Positions 50,615 to 58,886 are shown, counted from the stretch's first letter. The stretch: DNA of 64,000 nucleotides from Nonlabens sp. (GCA_020630715.1 JAHDIQ010000003.1:62001-126000), one strand, 5' to 3'. A program made the numbers and translations. Notes: generated from the letters alone by a model not told the origin.

Positions 50615-51478
50615 ATGGCAGAACAAACCTCTATATCCTATTACCAGACAGAATTTAAATTCAACGGTAAAGAACTAGACCAGGAAACAGGCCTTTACTA
50701 TTACGGTGCGCGTTATTACGATCCTAGTTTAAGCATATGGATGAGTGTGGATCCTTTGGCGAAATTAGCTCCAGACAAAACCCCATACCATTATGTTAGT
50801 AATAATCCGATAATTCGAATTGATCCAAAGGGATTAACAGACTATAAAATAAATAAAGACTCGGGTAAGGTAGAACGGGTAGGAAAACCTAATGATCAAC
50901 CAGATAGAATTCTGAAAACTGATTCAGATGGAAATATTCAGTATTACAAGAGACGTAGTAAGAGAGGGCAGCCAAAGGTAGCCGTTGATAACATCAAGAA
51001 AGGCTATTTAAAAAATGGTCATAATTTTAAAGAACAAAGAATTATGTTTGAAGTTGATAACGATGGCGAATTAAAATCAGTATATAAACTTATCTCATAT
51101 TTGTCAGATAAATTTTCACGTGAAGGTGGTGGTTTTACGTTTACAGCTAAAAATTCAGATAAGGTTACAAATGTTCTTCTTTTTGGTTTTAAACATGGGT
51201 CTAGAGACGGTTTTGAATTTCCAGGTCGTGTAGCTAGAAGAACAAGATCAAGCAGTATAAATTCAAAAAATGGAAAAATTTATTATAAAGAAATGTTCCA
51301 TACACATTTATCAGACCCAGTAGCAAGTAAAAAATATTATAATGATGACAACTTTGGAAAAGACGTTTTGCAATTAAGAAAAATTGATAAAGTAAATAGC
51401 AAATTTTTGGATACTTTTATATTGGCTCCAGGAGGTGTTAGGAGAGATTATAATTTAGGTGGGCTTATAGATTATTAA
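50615..51478 (+). CDS. Orphan Rhs-core C-terminal toxin-like protein
   Basis: A 287-residue protein that begins within an Rhs/YD repeat-associated core (FKFNGKELDQETGLYYYGARYYDPSLS, then WMSVDPLA ... NNPIIRIDPKGL; residues about 11-73) and ends in a variable tip. The tip has MFHTHLSDP (about 226-234) and FILAPGGVRRDYNLGG, which recall the JAB-like/DUF4329 toxin domain. The many upstream YD repeats and any signal peptide are missing, so it is a displaced C-terminal cassette or a remnant. A candidate immunity gene follows after 2 bp. The function as a toxin is inferred. Confidence 0.7.
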   Translation: MAEQTSISYYQTEFKFNGKELDQETGLYYYGARYYDPSLSIWMSVDPLAKLAPDKTPYHYVSNNPIIRIDPKGLTDYKINKDSGKVERVGKPNDQPDRILKTDSDGNIQYYKRRSKRGQPKVAVDNIKKGYLKNGHNFKEQRIMFEVDNDGELKSVYKLISYLSDKFSREGGGFTFTAKNSDKVTNVLLFGFKHGSRDGFEFPGRVARRTRSSSINSKNGKIYYKEMFHTHLSDPVASKKYYNDDNFGKDVLQLRKIDKVNSKFLDTFILAPGGVRRDYNLGGLIDY

Positions 51479-51480
51479 GG

Positions 51481-52017
51481 ATGAAAAGTTATTTAATTTT
51501 GTTGTTTGCTTTAATGCTTTCGTGCTCTAGACGAATCGCAATTAGATCCTCATACACTGATGTTAACTATATTAATGAAGTTATTAAGATCACATTAGAT
51601 GGTGAGGACAAGTTTTATAATTCTTCCGTATTTTCTATAACAGAATTCAGTGACTCATTGAAACATGAGTTTATTGTTAATAGAGAAGAAGATATTTTAG
51701 GGATGTCCGTTGTCCCTGATTCGGTATATATTTATTTTAATGAATTTAAAATAGTAGAGGATAGGTTGTTCTTATTTAACGATGAAAGTAGTAATCGTGC
51801 TAATCATGAAATATTTGATACTTTAAGTGAATTTGGGTATAGATTGGATTCGTGTTTATATAAATATTCATTTTTAAAACAAGATAATCAAAAATATTTC
51901 GAATGTTCGGTCGAATCTCAAAATAAGACAAATATTCATCCTAAACACATAAAAATCACATTTAAACGAAATTCTAGAACGAAAAAAATAAAATATTCTT
52001 TTAATGAGTACCTCTAA
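51481..52017 (+). CDS. Small lipoprotein, candidate immunity protein
   Basis: A 178-residue protein with a lipoprotein signal (LILLFALMLSC, Cys at about 15) and an unrecognised, charged, AT-rich body. It starts 2 bp after the stop codon of the Rhs tip. Genes in this position next to Rhs tips usually encode immunity proteins, and a periplasmic lipoprotein would protect against a toxin acting there. That is an inference from position; the sequence gives no family. Confidence 0.55.
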   Translation: MKSYLILLFALMLSCSRRIAIRSSYTDVNYINEVIKITLDGEDKFYNSSVFSITEFSDSLKHEFIVNREEDILGMSVVPDSVYIYFNEFKIVEDRLFLFNDESSNRANHEIFDTLSEFGYRLDSCLYKYSFLKQDNQKYFECSVESQNKTNIHPKHIKITFKRNSRTKKIKYSFNEYL

Positions 52018-52048
52018 AAAATAAAATCATCGTGTGAACCCGATAGTG

Positions 52049-52063
52049 CAGACTTGTAGTCTG
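52049..52063. repeat. REP-like hairpin downstream of the Rhs pair
   Basis: CAGACT-TGT-AGTCTG, perfect 6-bp arms. The wider sequence (AGTGCAGACTTGTAGTCTGTG) has the look of a REP-type repeat. The rest of the 246-bp gap up to 52263 shows no gene. Confidence 0.55.
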
Positions 52064-52263
52064 TGTATAGATACATCATTCATATAGTAGCTTTTTTGTT
52101 TTATTGAATAGTTGGAATAGCTGAGTTTCATCACCTCAATAACTTACCCCATAGTTGCTCGCGGCAACGGATTGTGATTAGGTTTGTAGTGCTGTGTTGA
52201 AATAGAAAAGTGATTAAACCTTAGTCTTTGCAATGCAATAGTCCAAAATTAAGGTTTTAGCGC

Positions 52264-52743
52264 CTATTCCCACACCACTCGATCACCTATATCCAGTCCC
52301 CATTTTTCAGAAAGGCCAGCATTAATTTCTAGGACATAACGGGCAGGAACAGCCGTAGGAAGTGATTCCTCACTTAGTGGGGTAGTGTTTTCTTTAAAAT
52401 CTACAATCTGATGTTCTTTATTGATATAGATAATATCTAACGGGATTTTTGTGTTTTTCATATAAAATGATAGCGTAGCTTCTTCAGGAAAAAGAAAAAG
52501 CATTCCCTGATTTTCTTGCATACTATTACGATACATAAGTCCAGTCTGAATGTCGTAATCCGTATCAGCAATTTCAATATCTAGAGATTGAATGGTGTCG
52601 TTAGAAATGGATTTAATTAGATGTAATTCACCTTCCTTAGTAAATACTAGGTCTGTTGTAGTAATAGATTTCTGCATAGATTCTCTGCAACCAGAAAGTA
52701 AGATAACAACGCAAGTCAATAATAAAAGAGACATTTTTTTCAT
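52264..52743 (-). CDS. DUF192 lipoprotein
   Basis: A 159-residue protein from the ATG at 52743 (MKKMSLLLLTCVVILLSGC, lipobox LLSGC); the longer frame from 52833 translates a 7-mer repeat array (SLEFGVRSLGF) and is rejected. The body has the DUF192 features TGLMYRNSMQENQGMLFLFP and NTKIPLDIIYINKEHQIVDF, and ends RVVWE. The family is exported or periplasmic, with unknown function. Confidence 0.88.
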   Translation of the reverse strand: MKKMSLLLLTCVVILLSGCRESMQKSITTTDLVFTKEGELHLIKSISNDTIQSLDIEIADTDYDIQTGLMYRNSMQENQGMLFLFPEEATLSFYMKNTKIPLDIIYINKEHQIVDFKENTTPLSEESLPTAVPARYVLEINAGLSEKWGLDIGDRVVWE

Positions 52744-52763
52744 ATGAGCAAGATACTTTAAAA

Positions 52764-52822
52764 TGACAAATCCTAAACTACGAACTCCAAACTCTAAACT
52801 CCAAGCTCCAAATCTTAAACTC
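52764..52822. repeat. Solo 7-mer array (AAACTCC type)
   Basis: Units AAATCCT, AAACTAC, GAACTCC, AAACTCT, AAACTCC, AAGCTCC, AAATCTT, AAACTCG keep 7-nt register. No S23/IVP ORF is next to it. Confidence 0.75.
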
Positions 52823-52874
52823 GCGCTACACATGTTGAGAAGCGCACGACTCGGTAATCATATTTTATATCGAT

Positions 52875-53056
52875 TATAAAAGTCTTAAGCCTAGATTTTT
52901 TGGTTCGTTTTTTCATCAATGGAAAAAATGAACAGTAATAAAATATCAAACAGTAGGCTGTTAACTCAAAATAAAGATACAAATCTATTTCGAGCAGTAG
53001 CGTTTGCACTGAGTTTATCGAAGCGTAGAGAACTTAGAATTTCTAATGTAAACTCC
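52875..53056. repeat. 182-bp direct repeat, copy 1
   Basis: From TATAAAAGTCTTAAGCCTAG to TAATGTAAACTCC. It is about 95 percent identical to copy 2 at 53258; the same in-frame ATG and reading appear in both but look like chance. Confidence 0.88.
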
Positions 53057-53202
53057 AAATTCAAATCTCAAATTCGCACTGGAAATTTTGAAAAGTGCAC
53101 GACTTGTTGATCTTAATTTATTTCGATGAAAAAAGACCTAAGACTTTTATATCCAGCCATTGCTATGACGCGTGGGCAGTTACCGAAAAATCTGTTTGAG
53201 GT

Positions 53203-53239
53203 TTAGATATAAACCGAGTTATTTTTCGGAAGGCTGGGA
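53203..53239. repeat. Nested hairpin between the two direct repeats
   Basis: GGTTTA-GATA-TAAACC is framed by CCGAAAAA upstream (from about 53183) and TTTTTCGG downstream, giving a nested stem. Upstream, AGACCTAAGACTTTTATA (about 53136-53153) is a rough inverted copy of the start of the direct repeat. Confidence 0.6.
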
Positions 53240-53257
53240 AATAGCTAGATGGTGTAA

Positions 53258-53440
53258 TATAAAAGTCTTAAGTCTAGATTTTTTTGGTTCGTTTTTTCAT
53301 CAATGGAAAAAATGAACAGTAATAAAATATCAAACAGTAGGCTGTTAACTCAAAATAAAGATACAAATCCACTTCGAGCGGTAGCGTTTGCAATGAGTTT
53401 ATCGAAGCGTAGAGAACTTAGAATTTCTGATGTAAACTCC
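53258..53440. repeat. 182-bp direct repeat, copy 2
   Basis: From TATAAAAGTCTTAAGTCTAG to GATGTAAACTCC. It differs from copy 1 by one extra T in a T run and a few substitutions. Confidence 0.88.
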
Positions 53441-53464
53441 CAAATTCCAAGCTGATCTATGAAG

Positions 53465-53553
53465 ACTAAGTACTCCTTCCTTTGAAGCGCTGTATTGAGC
53501 TTGTCGAAATAGAAGGTCGGGATGGATGTTGGCAATGTTGTTATAAAATTCCA
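53465..53553. repeat. 90-bp dispersed repeat, copy A
   Basis: Starts ACTAAGTACTCCTTCCTTTG, contains GAGCTTGTCGAAATAGAAGG and ends with TTATAAAATTCCA. Copies B and C are at 55653 and 55861. Confidence 0.85.
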
Positions 53554-53593
53554 AAAACCAAAAACCAAAAATCTCCAATCAAAAATCGTTAAT

Positions 53594-54547
53594 CTACTTG
53601 CCCGTATTCCACTCTTTTTTAAACATGCCTTCTGGTCTAAACATTAAGAACAATCCTAAAAGCACAAATGGAATACTCAATAACTGGCCAGTGTTTAATT
53701 CCATGCCTAAAATCATATAAGCATCATGATCTGTTTGAGGTTCTTTAAGAAACTCAATAAAGAAACGTATGGTAAACAAAAACACAAAAAACATTCCCAG
53801 TAAATAACCTACTTTGTGGCGTTTTTCTGTTTTCCAGTAGGTAAAGTATAAAATGATAAATACACCTATGTAACATATCGCTTCATATAATTGTGCAGGA
53901 TGTTTATACGGAATCGTTTCAAGAATAGGTTGGAATTTTGGGTTGTTGACCAGTACTTCAATAGCTTTATCAGTATCTCTCAAACCTGTTTTTTGTAATG
54001 CAGCTCTTACGGTATCATCACTTAGATCGCGTACAAATTTAAAACCAGTAGCCGCATCTGTAACCTTTCCATTAATCTCACTATTCATAAGATTCCCTAG
54101 ACGTATAAAAGTTCCTCCTATAGCGGTAGGAATTACCAGTCTATCTAGAATCCACATAGGATTAAATTTTAAATGCTTACGACTGTAAAAAATCATGGCG
54201 ATAATAATTCCTATAGCAGCACCATGACTAGCCATACCTGCAAATCCAGTCCATTCAAAAGGATCTAATTCAAATGGTAATAATACATGTAAAGGATCGC
54301 CAAAAAATATTTCTGGTTCATAGAATAAAAAATGTCCTAATCGCGCACCTAGTAAACATCCCACAACCGTGTAGGTAAAAAGTGGATCTAATTTATCACC
54401 CGTTAAACCATCGCGATTAAGCATCGGTTTAATGATGTACCAGCCTAATGCAAAAGCAATAACATAAGTAAGGCTATAAAAATGTATGGTAAAAAATCCT
54501 AGATCTATTCCTTCCAGCGGATTCCATATAACTTTTAAGGGCAACAT
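53594..54547 (-). CDS. lgt: Prolipoprotein diacylglyceryl transferase Lgt
   Basis: A 317-residue inner-membrane enzyme that attaches diacylglycerol to the lipobox cysteine of prolipoproteins. Visible are the HGAAIG stretch (variant of HGGAIG, about residue 109), the Lgt signature FIRLGNLMNSEINGKVTD (about 143-160) and HPAQLYEA (about 217), with about seven membrane helices. Many lipoproteins in this window are its substrates. A redoxin gene lies 54 bp upstream in the same direction. Confidence 0.95.
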   Translation of the reverse strand: MLPLKVIWNPLEGIDLGFFTIHFYSLTYVIAFALGWYIIKPMLNRDGLTGDKLDPLFTYTVVGCLLGARLGHFLFYEPEIFFGDPLHVLLPFELDPFEWTGFAGMASHGAAIGIIIAMIFYSRKHLKFNPMWILDRLVIPTAIGGTFIRLGNLMNSEINGKVTDAATGFKFVRDLSDDTVRAALQKTGLRDTDKAIEVLVNNPKFQPILETIPYKHPAQLYEAICYIGVFIILYFTYWKTEKRHKVGYLLGMFFVFLFTIRFFIEFLKEPQTDHDAYMILGMELNTGQLLSIPFVLLGLFLMFRPEGMFKKEWNTGK

Positions 54548-54601
54548 AAAGTGATAATTAGAGTGCTAAAGTAATCATTAATAATATAAAGCAACAGCAC
54601 T

Positions 54602-55156
54602 TTACTTCCATTTAATGTTACAACCTATACTAGGTTTTTGCGGTTCTGGAATCTTGCGATTTCCTAAAATAGCATCCATCGCTTCTCGTAATGATCTACC
54701 CGTAAGCGGTATACCATTTCCAGGCCTTGAATTATCCAGTTGACCACGATAGACTAGGTAATCTGCATTATCAAATAAATAAAAATCTGGCGTACAGGCC
54801 GCATCATAACTACCCGCTACTTCCTGTGTCTCGTCATATAGATAAGGGAACGGATAATCATTCTTGTCTGCGATTTCATACATGAATTCAGGACCATCTT
54901 GTGGATAATTCTCTACATCATTACTAGAAATCGCCACAAAGCCAAAACCCATCACACGGTAATCATTTGCCACACGTACGATTTCCTCATTGACATGCAA
55001 TACAAACGGGCAGTGATTACAAATAAACATCACTACAGTTCCTTTTTCGCCTTTTACATCGTTAAAAGAGATCATGTTTTCACTCACCGTATCCAGCAAT
55101 TCAAACTTCGGTGCTTTGGTGTTTAACGCTAACATATTAGAAGGAGTTCGGGCCAT
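54602..55156 (-). CDS. Thioredoxin-like / AhpC-TSA family redoxin
   Basis: A 184-residue thioredoxin-fold protein with the active-site motif CNHCPF (CxxC at about residues 46-49) and the cis-proline region CTPDFYLFD. It has no signal peptide. This form of cytoplasmic redoxin is widespread in Bacteroidota; the natural partner is not known. It precedes lgt. Confidence 0.87.
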   Translation of the reverse strand: MARTPSNMLALNTKAPKFELLDTVSENMISFNDVKGEKGTVVMFICNHCPFVLHVNEEIVRVANDYRVMGFGFVAISSNDVENYPQDGPEFMYEIADKNDYPFPYLYDETQEVAGSYDAACTPDFYLFDNADYLVYRGQLDNSRPGNGIPLTGRSLREAMDAILGNRKIPEPQKPSIGCNIKWK

Positions 55157-55195
55157 GTTTTTATTTTATAAGTAGCAATTTAGTGATTTTTGTTA

Positions 55196-55211
55196 CGCTT
55201 TCGCGAAAGCG
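55196..55211. repeat. 16-bp palindrome, perfect copy (redoxin-csaA gap)
   Basis: CGCTTTCGCGAAAGCG between the divergent redoxin gene and the CsaA-like gene. Confidence 0.95.
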
Positions 55212-55279
55212 AAATACATTTAAAAACCTCATAAAAATGATCCTTTGTAACTCCTAAATTAAAACGCTACTTTTAAGCT

Positions 55280-55612
55280 ATGGAATTATCATGGCAAGAC
55301 TTTCAAAAAGTAGATATGCGCGTAGGAACGATCCTAGAAGTAGTAGATTTTCCAGAAGCTAGAAAACCAGCCTATCAATTAAGAATCGATTTTGGTTCCA
55401 TAGGGATCAAAAAAACCAGTGCCCAAATCACCCATAGATATTCTATCCACGAACTGGTAGGTAAACAAGTCATCGCGGTAGTGAATTTTCCCAAAAAACA
55501 AATCGCAAACTTCATGAGTGAATGCCTAGTTTTAGGCGTAGTAGGAGATGATCATGATGTCATATTACTACAGCCTAGCACAACCGCAAAAAACGGAGAT
55601 CGAGTAGGATGA
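55280..55612 (+). CDS. csaA: CsaA-like tRNA-binding domain protein
   Basis: A 110-residue OB-fold protein matching CsaA over its whole length (FQKVDMRVGTILEVVDFPEA; KQVIAVVNFPKKQIANFMSE). CsaA has been described as a secretion chaperone in Bacillus, and the fold is shared with tRNA-binding domains of methionyl-tRNA synthetase. It is a single gene, followed by a repeat-rich gap. Confidence 0.9.
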   Translation: MELSWQDFQKVDMRVGTILEVVDFPEARKPAYQLRIDFGSIGIKKTSAQITHRYSIHELVGKQVIAVVNFPKKQIANFMSECLVLGVVGDDHDVILLQPSTTAKNGDRVG

Positions 55613-55652
55613 TTTGAAAATTTCATATTCCAAGCTCCAAGCTAGTGTAAAA

Positions 55653-55743
55653 AGACTAAGTTCTCCTTCCTTTGAAGCGCCGTATTGAGCTTGTCGAAAT
55701 AGAAGGTCGGGATGGATGTTTGCAATGTTATTATAAAATTCCA
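55653..55743. repeat. 90-bp dispersed repeat, copy B
   Basis: Starts ACTAAGTTCTCCTTCCTTTG, contains GAGCTTGTCGAAATAGAAGG (from 55687) and ends in TTATAAAATTCCAAATTCC. Confidence 0.85.
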
Positions 55744-55772
55744 AATTCCAAATTTCAAAACTCAAAGCATCG
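55736..55772. repeat. 7-mer array after repeat copy B
   Basis: AAATTCC, AAATTCC, AAATTTC, AAAACTC, AAAGC in 7-nt register. Confidence 0.7.
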
Positions 55773-55860
55773 CATATTCCGAATGAAGCCTGCGTAATGA
55801 AGGAATCTGTTGAAGCGCAGGACTAGCGATCTCATAAAGTCTTAATTGTAAATAGAACTC

Positions 55861-55950
55861 AGTACTCCTTCCATTGAAGCGCCGTGTTGAGCTTGTCGAA
55901 ATAGAAGGTCGGGATGGGTGTTGGCAATGCGATAATAAAAATTCCAAATT
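55861..55950. repeat. 90-bp dispersed repeat, copy C
   Basis: Starts AGTACTCCTTCCATTGAAGC, contains GAGCTTGTCGAAATAGAAGG (from 55889) and runs into a longer AAATTCC array. Confidence 0.85.
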
Positions 55951-55980
55951 CCAAATTCCAAATTCCAAACCCCAATTCCA
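55938..55980. repeat. 7-mer AAATTCC array
   Basis: Four to five near-perfect tandem AAATTCC units and then AAACCCC. It has the same register as the solo arrays near 52.8 and 55.7 kb and the AATTCAG array in the E1 gene. Confidence 0.85.
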
Positions 55981-56058
55981 CTTCGAGCGACAGCGCTGCA
56001 CTGAGTTTACCAAAGTATCGAGAACTTAGAACGTATAATCTAAATTTCAAATCGCACA

Positions 56059-56095
56059 GCATATTGCGAGGAGCGAGCGACGTGGCAATATGCTA
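56059..56095. repeat. REP-like hairpin before the second ECF sigma gene
   Basis: AGCATATTGC and GCAATATGCT are perfect 10-bp arms around GAGGAGCGAGCGACGTG, a GC-rich repeat type seen widely in Bacteroidota genomes. Confidence 0.7.
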
Positions 56096-56220
56096 TTAGG
56101 ACTTCCTTTTCTAAAATTGTAGTCTTGCTAATAACTAACCATTAATCTAACAAAAAAAATCACATTCTCAGACAACCTTTTTAAAAAGTCCTCGTCTATG
56201 TAAATAGAAGCACGTAAATT

Positions 56221-56787
56221 GTGAGAGTGATACAACTTTATACTAACGAGAAAAAGCTAATTGAAAAAGCTGCGAGAGGTGACCGCAAGGCACAAAAGCA
56301 TCTTTTTGATAAGCACGCACCTAAAATGCTAAGCGTTTGTAGACAGTATATATCTCCTGTAGAAACAGCAGAAGAATTGATGTTAAATGGATTCTTTAAA
56401 GTATTTACAAAATTAGATCAATTTACACATCTGGGAAGTTTTGAAGGTTGGGTAAGACGGATTATGGTAAGAGAATGCATCGATTACCTACGTAAAAAAA
56501 ATCCTTTTCAATATACAGACGAAGTAGACGAGGAGAAAGTAGGTGCTACAGATCAGGATGATGAAACAGATCAATTACCACTAGCCGTGATTCAGGAATT
56601 GATCGATAGCTTACCAGATGGTTACAAGAGCGTGTTTGTAATGTATGCCATAGATGGCTATAAACATCAACAAATAGCACAAGAGCTAGGAATAAGTGAG
56701 AACACCAGTAAAACACAATACCGTAAAGCAAGAATATTGCTTCAGGAAAAAGTAAACAGCATTAAAAAGCAACAACATGAAGCTTAA
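56221..56787 (+). CDS. ECF RNA polymerase sigma factor
   Basis: A 188-residue sigma-70 family protein with region 2 (about 20-95; AEELMLNGFFKVFTKLDQF and GWVRRIMVRECIDYLRK) and region 4 (about 125-180; YAIDGYKHQQIAQELGISENTSKTQY). The start is a GTG at 56221, with no closer ATG keeping region 2 complete. It overlaps by 11 bp the next gene, which looks like its regulator. Two outer-membrane-type genes follow and may be the targets. Confidence 0.92.
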   Translation: MRVIQLYTNEKKLIEKAARGDRKAQKHLFDKHAPKMLSVCRQYISPVETAEELMLNGFFKVFTKLDQFTHLGSFEGWVRRIMVRECIDYLRKKNPFQYTDEVDEEKVGATDQDDETDQLPLAVIQELIDSLPDGYKSVFVMYAIDGYKHQQIAQELGISENTSKTQYRKARILLQEKVNSIKKQQHEA

Positions 56788-57532
56788 TAATATTAAAAAC
56801 CAAATGAACCAGCGAGAAATCGCACCTAGCGCGCAAGCTTGGGATAAGTTACAGGCGCGACTAGATGAAGAGCCAGCATCTAAAAAGACATGGATTTACT
56901 GGGTAAGTGGTATTGCAGCAGCAGCGCTATTAGGATTCTTTTTGTTTCCTATGCTTACTACAACCACTACCATAGTTGAACCTGGTAATCAAGTAGTCAT
57001 AGAAGAAAATACACCACAGTTTGAAATAGAAATCTTTACACCAGAAATCACACAAGAAGAAATTGCAATTGTGGAAGAAAATGAAGAGGTAACGGTTACT
57101 ACTAATTCATCAACAGCTACTCAAAATAAACCAGTTGTACGCAAGGCAGTTCCATTAAAGAAAGCAATAATAGTAGCCACCACTAATAATAAGCAACACA
57201 TTACTAGTAAAGATGAATTTATCACACAACCTACTATTAACAATACACAAGAAACAGTAGTAGCGAGTACCACTATTACAAATGATCGTATCCTAGAACA
57301 ACCAGTTGTAAAGCAACTCACTGCTGCACAAGAAGCAGATTTACTATTACAAAAAGCATTAGGTAAACAGCCTAAAAGTGATGTCGTTGCTTCTAAAACT
57401 GTCGATGCAAAAATGTTACTTCTAGAAACTGAATGGGATGTAGAATCAGATCGTAGAACTAGAATGCAAAACACCATTCAGGATGGATTAAAATTCCTGA
57501 AAACAGAAGCCGTAGCGCTGATCGATAAATAG
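56777..57532 (+). CDS. Probable anti-sigma factor / membrane protein
   Basis: A 251-residue protein with a short cytoplasmic N-terminus (REIAPSAQAWDKLQARLDEE, typical of this class), one membrane helix (about 41-58; IYWVSGIAAAALLGFFLFPM) and a long periplasmic Thr/Val/Glu-rich region without cysteines. Position and topology fit a single-pass anti-sigma factor of the sigma gene it overlaps. No zinc-finger motif is seen, so the class is inferred. Confidence 0.7.
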   Translation: MKLNNIKNQMNQREIAPSAQAWDKLQARLDEEPASKKTWIYWVSGIAAAALLGFFLFPMLTTTTTIVEPGNQVVIEENTPQFEIEIFTPEITQEEIAIVEENEEVTVTTNSSTATQNKPVVRKAVPLKKAIIVATTNNKQHITSKDEFITQPTINNTQETVVASTTITNDRILEQPVVKQLTAAQEADLLLQKALGKQPKSDVVASKTVDAKMLLLETEWDVESDRRTRMQNTIQDGLKFLKTEAVALIDK

Positions 57533-57617
57533 AAATCACCAGTAAATAAATTAATAAATAACGCGCACAAAAAACCGTGCACAGCCACAACTATATCAAT
57601 TTTTAAAATTTAGAATT

Positions 57618-58766
57618 ATGAAAAATCAATTACAAATTATTACTATTCTAGTCATGGTACTAGGGTCTTTATGGGGAACTGCACAAGAAAAAGTTCACAC
57701 AGATACCATTAATGGTAACGTTATAGAGTATAAAGGATATACCGATGAAGAATTTAAAGATTTGAAGGTAAGATTACGCAGCATCACTGAGTATCTAGAA
57801 GAGCGTCACGAGTTGTTTGTGTCTGACAAAAAAACTGAATTTAAGGATCGCATAGAAAAAATAAATGCTTCTGTAGAAAATGGGACTGCAACACTAGAAG
57901 AAAGTGAAAAGATTAAAAAAGAACACGCCGAAGATCTAGCACGTTTAATTGCAGCGCATAGAGCAAAGGTTGATGCACATTTAAATCTAATTAGAACTAA
58001 TAGAGCTTCATCATTTTATGATTTTACACTAGAAGAAGAATTTGATGATCAAATTGAAATTTCTAGTAAATCAGGAATTAATATACGTCTACAAGAAAGA
58101 ACTAAAACAAAACAAAAATACATTAGTACCTATTCAGGTTTTACATTAGCCTTTGGTTACAATTTTATGAATGGTGAGGATTTAGGAATTAACGATTTTA
58201 GTTATCCTAATAATAACTATTTTTCTATAGGTTATCAGTGGAAAACCACGCTGGATAAAGACAAAAACAATTTCAGATTACTATACGGAGTAGAGTACCA
58301 GTCTCATGGAACAGAATTAAATGGTGGTCGTTTTATTACACAAGGTGATCAGTCGCTTATTGCACCATTAGCATCAAATCTACCACTAGGAGCTAGTGTA
58401 AGTAAAGCAAAATTCCGTCAGGATCAGATAGTGTTCCCGTTACATTTAGAAATAGGTGGCGCAAAACGTAAAGAATATGAAGATGGTCGTGTACGTTTTA
58501 GAGAAGATGGATACTGGAAAGTAGGAATAGGTGGATTTGCAGGATTTAATACCAGTTCACGATTAAAGTTAAAGTATGAATTAGATGGTCGTGATATTAA
58601 AGAAGCACGCATTAACAACTTTGATAATGAGAAATTTATTTATGGATTAGATGCTTATGTAGGGACAGAAACATTAACGTTTTTTGGTCGTATGAATTTA
58701 AATAATGTATTTAATAATAATTCTGTAGATGCACAATACATCACATTTGGAATAAGATTACAGTAA
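57618..58766 (+). CDS. Outer-membrane beta-barrel-like protein (paralogue 1)
   Basis: A 382-residue exported protein (signal MKNQLQIITILVMVLGSLWG, then TAQ) with a helical, probably coiled-coil segment (about 45-130, rich in K and E) and a beta-barrel-like C-terminal part (about 165-382) with alternating aromatic strands and a terminal YITFGIRLQ. It shares the barrel part with the gene at 58887. No family name can be given. It is in line with the sigma/anti-sigma pair. Confidence 0.72.
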   Translation: MKNQLQIITILVMVLGSLWGTAQEKVHTDTINGNVIEYKGYTDEEFKDLKVRLRSITEYLEERHELFVSDKKTEFKDRIEKINASVENGTATLEESEKIKKEHAEDLARLIAAHRAKVDAHLNLIRTNRASSFYDFTLEEEFDDQIEISSKSGINIRLQERTKTKQKYISTYSGFTLAFGYNFMNGEDLGINDFSYPNNNYFSIGYQWKTTLDKDKNNFRLLYGVEYQSHGTELNGGRFITQGDQSLIAPLASNLPLGASVSKAKFRQDQIVFPLHLEIGGAKRKEYEDGRVRFREDGYWKVGIGGFAGFNTSSRLKLKYELDGRDIKEARINNFDNEKFIYGLDAYVGTETLTFFGRMNLNNVFNNNSVDAQYITFGIRLQ

Positions 58767-58788
58767 GGATTTATTTGAGTTAGCCAGA

Positions 58789-58816
58789 AAAACTCCTGCA
58801 ATTGCAGGAGTTTTTT
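58789..58816 (+). terminator. Rho-independent terminator between the barrel paralogues
   Basis: AAAACTCCTGCAA and TTGCAGGAGTTTT are perfectly complementary over 13 bp without a spacer, followed by T; a strong two-way terminator. Confidence 0.9.
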
Positions 58817-58886
58817 GTGGTTAAAAATTAGTTAACCTTAAATAATAAATACAAGTCTAGATGTAACTTTAATCAAAACTATAATT

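Larger units (their letters stand above)
52744..53593. other. Repeat-filled gap of 850 bp, no gene
   Basis: It holds a 7-mer AAACTCC-type array (52764-52822), two copies of a 182-183 bp direct repeat (52875-53056 and 53258-53440), an inverted partial copy and hairpin between them, one copy of a 90-bp dispersed repeat (53465-53553) and a short CAAAAAC-type array before lgt. The ORFs of 60-72 codons here are translations of these repeats. Confidence 0.8.
55613..56220. other. Repeat-filled gap of 608 bp, no gene
   Basis: It holds two copies of the 90-bp dispersed repeat (55653-55743 and 55861-55950), 7-mer AAATTCC arrays directly after each, a fragment like the end of the 182-bp repeat (about 55979-56035) and a 10-bp-stem hairpin (56059-56095). 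Apparent ORFs here (for example text like WNLEFGIWNLEF) are repeat translations. Confidence 0.8.

Noticed and set aside
52815-53110. ORFs of about 60 codons on both strands in the repeat gap
   Set aside because: They are translations of the 182-bp repeat and its flanks, have no family match by eye, and appear on both strands.
55938-55980. Possible CRISPR array
   Set aside because: The units are 7 nt and contiguous, with no spacers and no cas genes in the window.
55568-56099. ORFs rich in LEFGIWN-like text
   Set aside because: This text is the translation of tandem 7-mer repeats, not of a gene.
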